Source: VAZQ01 sp046733355 (GTDB lineage Bacteria > Pseudomonadota > Alphaproteobacteria > Rhizobiales > Xanthobacteraceae). From it: a stretch of DNA of 64,000 nucleotides. Position numbers and translations under genes: made by a program. The notes under the pieces were generated by a model that did no database searches, was not told where the DNA came from, and saw nothing but the letters and a program-made list of their open reading frames with translations. Position 1 is the first letter of the stretch. The number at the start of each line of letters is the position of its first letter. The stretch is from assembly GCA_046733355.1 (NCBI GenBank), contig JBKPOZ010000017.1, forward strand, positions 1 through 64,000. The letters run 5' to 3'. Positions 59,718-64,000 of the stretch are shown piece after piece.

Positions 59718-60770
59718 ATGAAATTCCTCGACGAAGCCAAGGTGTATATCCGCTCCGGCGACGGCGGGAACGGCTGCGTCTCGTTTCGACGCGAGAAGTT
59801 TCTGGAATTTGGCGGCCCAAATGGGGGTGATGGCGGCAAAGGGGGCGATGTTGTCGCCGAAGCCGTCGAAGGGCTTAATACCCTCATTGATTACCGTTAC
59901 CAGCAGCATTTCAAGGCCAAGAACGGCGGTGCCGGAATGGGCAAGGACCGGCACGGCGCAAACGGTGCGGACGCCGTGCTCAAAGTGCCGGCCGGAACCC
60001 AGGTGTATGCGGAGGACGGCGAGACTGTGCTCGCGGATCTCACTAGGGTTGGCCAGCGCGCGGTGCTTGCGCGCGGCGGAAACGGCGGCTTCGGCAATGC
60101 GCATTTCAAGAGCTCGACCAATCGCGCGCCGCGGCGCGCCAATGCCGGCCAGCCCGGGGAACAGCTCACGATCCGCCTGCGCCTGAAGCTGATCGCGGAT
60201 GCCGGCATCGTGGGCCTGCCGAATGCCGGCAAATCCACGCTGCTCGCGGCCGTCAGCGCCGCCAGGCCAAAGATTGCGGACTATCCTTTCACAACGCTTC
60301 ACCCGCAGCTCGGAGTGGTCGAAATCGACGGCCGCGCATTCGTGCTCGCCGATATTCCCGGGCTGATCGAGGGTGCCCATGAGGGAAGCGGCCTGGGGGA
60401 CCGTTTTCTTGGTCACGTCGAACGCTGCCGGGTGCTCGTGCACCTCGTCGATGGGACGGTGGAAGATGCGGCCAGCGCGTACACGACCGTGCGCACTGAG
60501 CTCGCAGCCTATCGGCATGGGCTTGCAGACAAACGCGAGATCGTGGCGCTCAACAAACTCGACGCGATCACACCGGCGGAGCTGAAAGTGCAGAAAGACC
60601 GGCTTGCCCGCGCGATGAAGAAAGTCGGTCGGCACGAGGAGCAGCCGTTTGCAATTTCACCCGCAACTGGAGCAGGCGTGCGTGAACTACTGCGCAGGGT
60701 GCTGACCGCGATCGACCAGGAACGCGCGAAGCATGACCAGATACCTGAACCCGCGGCCTGGCAGCCGTGA
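59718..60770 (+). CDS. obgE: GTPase ObgE/CgtA
   Basis: A 350-residue Obg GTPase involved in 50S assembly and stress control. The glycine-rich OBG fold (1-158) starts MKFLDEAKVYIRSGDGGNG. The G domain has GLPNAGKST (G1), DIPGLIEGA (G3), NKLDAI (G4) and ISPATGAGV (G5). There is no C-terminal OCT domain. In this order obgE is usually followed by proB; here a convergent DUF72 gene lies between them. Confidence 0.97.
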   Translation: MKFLDEAKVYIRSGDGGNGCVSFRREKFLEFGGPNGGDGGKGGDVVAEAVEGLNTLIDYRYQQHFKAKNGGAGMGKDRHGANGADAVLKVPAGTQVYAEDGETVLADLTRVGQRAVLARGGNGGFGNAHFKSSTNRAPRRANAGQPGEQLTIRLRLKLIADAGIVGLPNAGKSTLLAAVSAARPKIADYPFTTLHPQLGVVEIDGRAFVLADIPGLIEGAHEGSGLGDRFLGHVERCRVLVHLVDGTVEDAASAYTTVRTELAAYRHGLADKREIVALNKLDAITPAELKVQKDRLARAMKKVGRHEEQPFAISPATGAGVRELLRRVLTAIDQERAKHDQIPEPAAWQP

Positions 60771-60792
60771 GCCGGATGGCTTCGCTCCATGA

Positions 60793-61572
60793 TTACTGCA
60801 GTAGCTCGATCAGCGTCTTAGCGTCCTTGGGCGCAGCACTCTTCTGATCGTTATCGAAATAAACGAACACGGTGCGGCGTTGCCGCCGCCAGTTCCGAAT
60901 GTGGCGCACCCAGGCCCGCAAGGTCTTTTGTGAATAATTGTCCCGGTAACGGCCACCCGGACCGTGGCCGCGCACATAAACGTGCCGTGCCGTCACCCGC
61001 CATGGCGCGGGCGCATCATGGTGATCGGAAAGACAGAGCGAAATATTTGCGCGGCGCAGGAGCTCGAATATTTCCTCGTCATACCAGCTGTTGTGACGGA
61101 ACTCGAAAGCATAGAGGTGCGAGCGCGGCAGCATCTTGAGAAAGGACGCGAGGCGTTCCGTATTTTTCGTGAAGCGTGCCGGCAGCTGGAAAAGAACCAC
61201 ACCCACTTTGGGCGCCAGCGTCTTGAGCCGGGTTTCCATCAGTGCGATCGAGTTCTCGCATTTTTCCGTCAGGCGCTTCCAGTGGGTGATGAATTTCGAT
61301 GCCTTCCAGGCGAAGAGAAAATCTTTCGGCGTCTGATCGCACCAGGCACCCACTGCCTCGAGCGACGGCGTGCGATAGAACGATCCGTTGATTTCGGCGG
61401 TTGCAAACTGCGTCGCATACCACGCGAGCCAATTCTTCTTGGGCACATCGGCGGGGTAGAACGGCCCGCGCCAGCCGTCATAGCTCCACCCCGAGGTCCC
61501 GATCCAAATCCCGCCGAGACGCGGTTTGCCTGCCTTTTTAGGCCCCTTCTTGGCCTGACGTCGCGCGCGCAT
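60793..61572 (-). CDS. DUF72 family protein
   Basis: A 259-residue DUF72 protein (TIM-barrel-like). IWIGTSGWSYDGWRGPFYP at the N-terminus, FATAEINGSFYRTP, FLFAWKASKFITHWKRL and a FVYFDNDQKSAAPKDA end are diagnostic. The biochemical role is not established. The ATG at 61572 is preferred over a TTG at 61581. It is inserted in the minus direction between obgE and proB and is divergent from proB (56 bases). Confidence 0.92.
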   Translation of the reverse strand: MRARRQAKKGPKKAGKPRLGGIWIGTSGWSYDGWRGPFYPADVPKKNWLAWYATQFATAEINGSFYRTPSLEAVGAWCDQTPKDFLFAWKASKFITHWKRLTEKCENSIALMETRLKTLAPKVGVVLFQLPARFTKNTERLASFLKMLPRSHLYAFEFRHNSWYDEEIFELLRRANISLCLSDHHDAPAPWRVTARHVYVRGHGPGGRYRDNYSQKTLRAWVRHIRNWRRQRRTVFVYFDNDQKSAAPKDAKTLIELLQ

Positions 61573-61628
61573 GCTAGACAACGCCGCACACGCGACAATG
61601 GTTTTCGCAGCCAGTTCGTTTCCATCCC

Positions 61629-62759
61629 ATGCGCTCCAAGCTTCCCGCGCTCGACGACTTCCGGCGCATCGTCGTGAAAGTCGGCTCCTCGCTGCTCGTC
61701 GATCACGAGCGCGGCCGCCTCAAGCATGATTGGCTCGCGTCCCTGGCCGACGATATTGCAGCCATGCATCGCGCGGGCCGCGATATGTTGGTCGTATCCT
61801 CGGGCGCGATTGCGCTGGGATGCTCGGTGCTGCGCCTGGCGCCGGGTCCGCTCCGCCTTGAGGACAGCCAGGCGGCGGCCGCCGTAGGGCAAATTGCACT
61901 GGCGCGTACCTGGTCCGAGGTTCTGGGCCGTCATGGCATCACTACAGGTCAGGTGCTGGTCACGCTGCAGGACACTGAAGAACGGCGGCGCTATCTCAAC
62001 GCGCGCTCCACGCTCAACAAACTCCTGGAGATGCGCGCTGTCCCCGTGATCAACGAGAACGACACGGTGGCCACCAATGAAATCCGTTATGGCGACAACG
62101 ATCGGCTGGCGGCACGCGTTGCGACAATGGCAAGCGCCGATCTCCTCGTTCTCCTTTCAGACGTCGAGGGACTTTACGAAGCGCCGCCCAACGATCGCCC
62201 GGAGGCGAAGCGCATCCCCGTGGTTGAGCGCATCACTCCGGCGATCGAGATGATGGCAGGCGCGGCAGGCTCGGGCCTCTCGCGCGGCGGCATGCAGACC
62301 AAGATCGAGGCAGCGAAAATTGCTACCGGAAGCGGCACACACATGGTGATAGGCTCGGGCCGCATATCGCACCCGCTTACCGCCATTGCGGAAACCGGGC
62401 GGTGCACCTGGTTCCTGACGGATGCGAGCCCGCTCGCAGCGCGCAAGAAATGGATCGCCGGCACGCTCGAGCCGAAAGGCAGTCTCACCATCGATGCCGG
62501 TGCGGTGGCGGCGCTGCGGGACGGCAAGAGCCTGCTGCCCGCCGGGATTCTGCGCGTTGACGGATCCTTCGCGCGGGGCGATGCCGTGGTGATCCGCGGC
62601 CCCGATGGGGCCGAAGTGGCTCGCGGGCTCGTCGCCTATGATGCCGAAGATGCAGGAAAAATCCGCGGCCGGTCTTCGGCTGAAATACTGTCCATTCTGG
62701 GCTTTGCGCGCCGCGCCGAGATAATTCACCGGGATGATCTGGTCCTGGGCCGGGCTTGA
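61629..62759 (+). CDS. proB: Glutamate 5-kinase
   Basis: A 376-residue ProB, the first enzyme of proline synthesis, which phosphorylates glutamate. The amino-acid-kinase domain (1-260) has RIVVKVGSSLLV, VSSGAIALG, NENDTVATNEIRYGDNDRLA and SRGGMQTKIEAA. A PUA domain (about 275-376) follows, KGSLTIDAGAVAALRDGKSL and IRGPDGAEVARG. The usual next gene proA is missing here; 272 bases later a small minus-strand gene begins. Confidence 0.97.
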   Translation: MRSKLPALDDFRRIVVKVGSSLLVDHERGRLKHDWLASLADDIAAMHRAGRDMLVVSSGAIALGCSVLRLAPGPLRLEDSQAAAAVGQIALARTWSEVLGRHGITTGQVLVTLQDTEERRRYLNARSTLNKLLEMRAVPVINENDTVATNEIRYGDNDRLAARVATMASADLLVLLSDVEGLYEAPPNDRPEAKRIPVVERITPAIEMMAGAAGSGLSRGGMQTKIEAAKIATGSGTHMVIGSGRISHPLTAIAETGRCTWFLTDASPLAARKKWIAGTLEPKGSLTIDAGAVAALRDGKSLLPAGILRVDGSFARGDAVVIRGPDGAEVARGLVAYDAEDAGKIRGRSSAEILSILGFARRAEIIHRDDLVLGRA

Positions 62760-62903
62760 GGCCTCATCCTGAAGGACCCTGCCCTCAGCCACATGATGAG
62801 TGAAGAGAGCGCCGGGTCTGAGCCAGCTTCGGTCTGCTGGCCAAGTCCGCCGACCCGGCGCCGTCGCGCCGCCTCCGCGGGTGGTTGCGGCGCTTGGACA
62901 AAA

Positions 62904-62936
62904 GAAGACCCCGGCGCCCGAAGGGCCAGGGTCTGT
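62904..62936 (-). terminator. Intrinsic terminator of the small minus-strand gene
   Basis: A GC-rich hairpin with outer arms gaccc/gggtc and inner arms gccc/gggc around a GAA loop. On the minus strand it is followed by TTCTTTTGTCC. It lies about 95 bases downstream of the 67-residue protein gene. On the plus strand it may also end proB. Confidence 0.7.
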
Positions 62937-63031
62937 CGCCGGATGGGTGAGGGGTTGGGGGGCTGGGGGCACGCCACCCGGCGTTAGGCTGGCAACTCGC
63001 AAAGCCTGTTTCCGTTCCAAGCATACGCAAA

Positions 63032-63235
63032 TTATTTTTTTCGGGTGCGCCGCCCTCGCGCCTGCCGATCGACCGGCTGGCGCGGGCTGGGCGGCAGGTC
63101 GACGTGCGTTCCATCCGGGAACTCGACGTAGCGGCTCTGGACGCGAAAATGCCCGGGACCCCGCCTGCATGCCTCGACTACATACCGGGTACCGACCGGA
63201 AAACGCTCGGGCAAACGGTGCAACTGCGAATGCAT
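63032..63235 (-). CDS. Small conserved hypothetical protein
   Basis: A 67-residue protein starting at the ATG 63235, which has a strong AGGAGGGAG ribosome binding site directly upstream. The sequence (MHSQLHRLPERFPVGTRYVV, then YVEFPDGTHVDLPPSPR, then a basic tail) is of a type I have seen as unnamed small proteins in Bradyrhizobium-like genomes. It is soluble and basic. Function unknown. Confidence 0.75.
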   Translation of the reverse strand: MHSQLHRLPERFPVGTRYVVEACRRGPGHFRVQSRYVEFPDGTHVDLPPSPRQPVDRQARGRRTRKK

Positions 63236-63374
63236 GGCTCCCTCCTGGAAAGCTTTGGCCCATGACCGTGAGCAGGCGGCTAATGCCCGATCGGAGTTGT
63301 CGTTCCCACTCGAGCGCAAACTCTGAGCCGGGTCTGTGCACCGCTGTGGAAATCGCGAATATCGACAGCAGGTA

Positions 63375-64000
63375 TCAGAGATCGAAGCCGTTCTCGCGCG
63401 CCAGGGCGCTGAGCGAGATTTCGGGGCGAGCACCCAGGTGCTGGATCACCTCGGCCGCTACGAGAGCGCCGAGCCGCGCACAGTCGCGATGCTCGGCAGC
63501 CCGTGCCATTCCCACCAGAAAGCCCGCCGCGAAAAGGTCGCCCGCCCCGGTCGCATCAACGACGCGGTCGACGGGGGATGCGGCAACGGCTTCGGTCTGT
63601 TCGCGTGTGACGATCAGAGCTCCCTTCTCGCTTCGCGTCACCGCGGCGAGGCGAGCGTGCTTGCGTAATTGGTTCAATGCGGTGTCGAGGTCGGCAGTTT
63701 GATACAGGCTGTGAAGCTCGCGTTCATTGGCGAACAGCAGATCGACCGTGCCATCCCGGATGAGATCAAGAAATTCCGCGCGATAGCGGTCGACGCAGAA
63801 GGCGTCCGAAAGCGTGAGGGCGACGCGACGCCCGGCCGCATGGGCGATTTTCGCAGCCTTGAGAAATGCTTCTTTCGCGTGCGGGGGATCCCACAGGTAC
63901 CCTTCGAGATACACGATCTCGGATGCGGCTATGTCCTCTCCGTCGATATCCCTAGGATGCAGATCCTGTGCGGCCCCGAGATACGTGTTCATGGTGCGCT
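63375..64000 (-). CDS. PfkB-family sugar/nucleoside kinase (adenosine kinase-like), partial
   Basis: The C-terminal 208 codons of a ribokinase-family kinase; the N-terminus is beyond the window, so the start is unknown. RTMNTYLGAAQDLHPRDID and EIVYLEGYLWDPP match bacterial adenosine kinase-like proteins. The PfkB signature 2, DATGAGDLFAAGFLVG, carries the catalytic Asp of DATGAGD. The frame is open to the window edge upstream of the internal Met at 63992. It may phosphorylate adenosine or a related nucleoside; the exact substrate is not determined. Confidence 0.9.
   Translation of the reverse strand, partial: RTMNTYLGAAQDLHPRDIDGEDIAASEIVYLEGYLWDPPHAKEAFLKAAKIAHAAGRRVALTLSDAFCVDRYRAEFLDLIRDGTVDLLFANERELHSLYQTADLDTALNQLRKHARLAAVTRSEKGALIVTREQTEAVAASPVDRVVDATGAGDLFAAGFLVGMARAAEHRDCARLGALVAAEVIQHLGARPEISLSALARENGFDL

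Overview
The window is GC-rich (roughly 63 %) chromosomal DNA of an alphaproteobacterium, most likely Hyphomicrobiales (Rhizobiales) near Bradyrhizobiaceae/Xanthobacteraceae. The grounds are acnA divergent from ccmABCDG, ndvA-type glucan export, the dapF-mtaB and obgE/proB neighbourhoods, and the families of short palindromic intergenic repeats typical of this order. I see no phage, plasmid or insertion-sequence genes and no CRISPR array. Genes are dense, and many neighbours overlap by 1-8 bases (ATGA/GTGA), which indicates translationally coupled operons.

Layout. 0-7.6 kb: thioesterase, initiator tRNA, CHAD protein, htpG, then a coupled trio (SDR-DoxX fusion, DUF2269 membrane protein, D-2-hydroxyacid dehydrogenase). 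7.7-15.3 kb (minus): a complete branched-chain-type ABC importer (livHMGF plus a Tat-exported binding protein) followed by a CoA-linked aromatic acid module (benzoate-CoA-ligase-family enzyme and FAD monooxygenase). 15.8-18.6 kb: an uncharacterised P-loop protein downstream of an M28 peptidase. 18.8-24.6 kb (minus): an acyl-CoA cluster with a DsbA-like isomerase, CaiB/BaiF CoA-transferase, alpha-methylacyl-CoA racemase, and a soluble fumarate-reductase-like flavoprotein plus iron-sulfur subunit. 24.8-27.7 kb: a patch in which three of five genes carry frameshifts (GNAT, mntH, hicA). 27.8-31.0 kb: a TRAP transporter (DctQM fusion and DctP).

31-46.5 kb: a YiiX-type cysteine hydrolase, a GYD protein, a caspase-fold protein lacking both catalytic residues, a SAF-domain dehydrogenase, DedA/YqaA, HisE, PutA, NdvA, a GT39-type membrane protein and a DUF1223 protein. 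46.6-58.6 kb is housekeeping: acnA, ccmABCDG (cytochrome c maturation), yciB, ftsY, an RNA pseudouridine synthase, a PNPOx-like protein, mtaB, dapF, rplU and rpmA. 58.7-64 kb: GNAT, obgE, DUF72, proB, a small conserved protein and the C-terminal part of a PfkB/adenosine kinase cut by the window edge.

The most distinctive observations are the pseudo-caspase (Tyr/Ala in place of His/Cys), a palindromic repeat translated in frame inside CcmG, the frameshift cluster with a single-base defect in hicA, the acyl-CoA/fumarate-reductase-like cluster of unknown substrate, and the zeta-toxin-like P-loop protein. None is a proven new system; each comes with a check. Functions were assigned by reading motifs and recognising families, without database searches.
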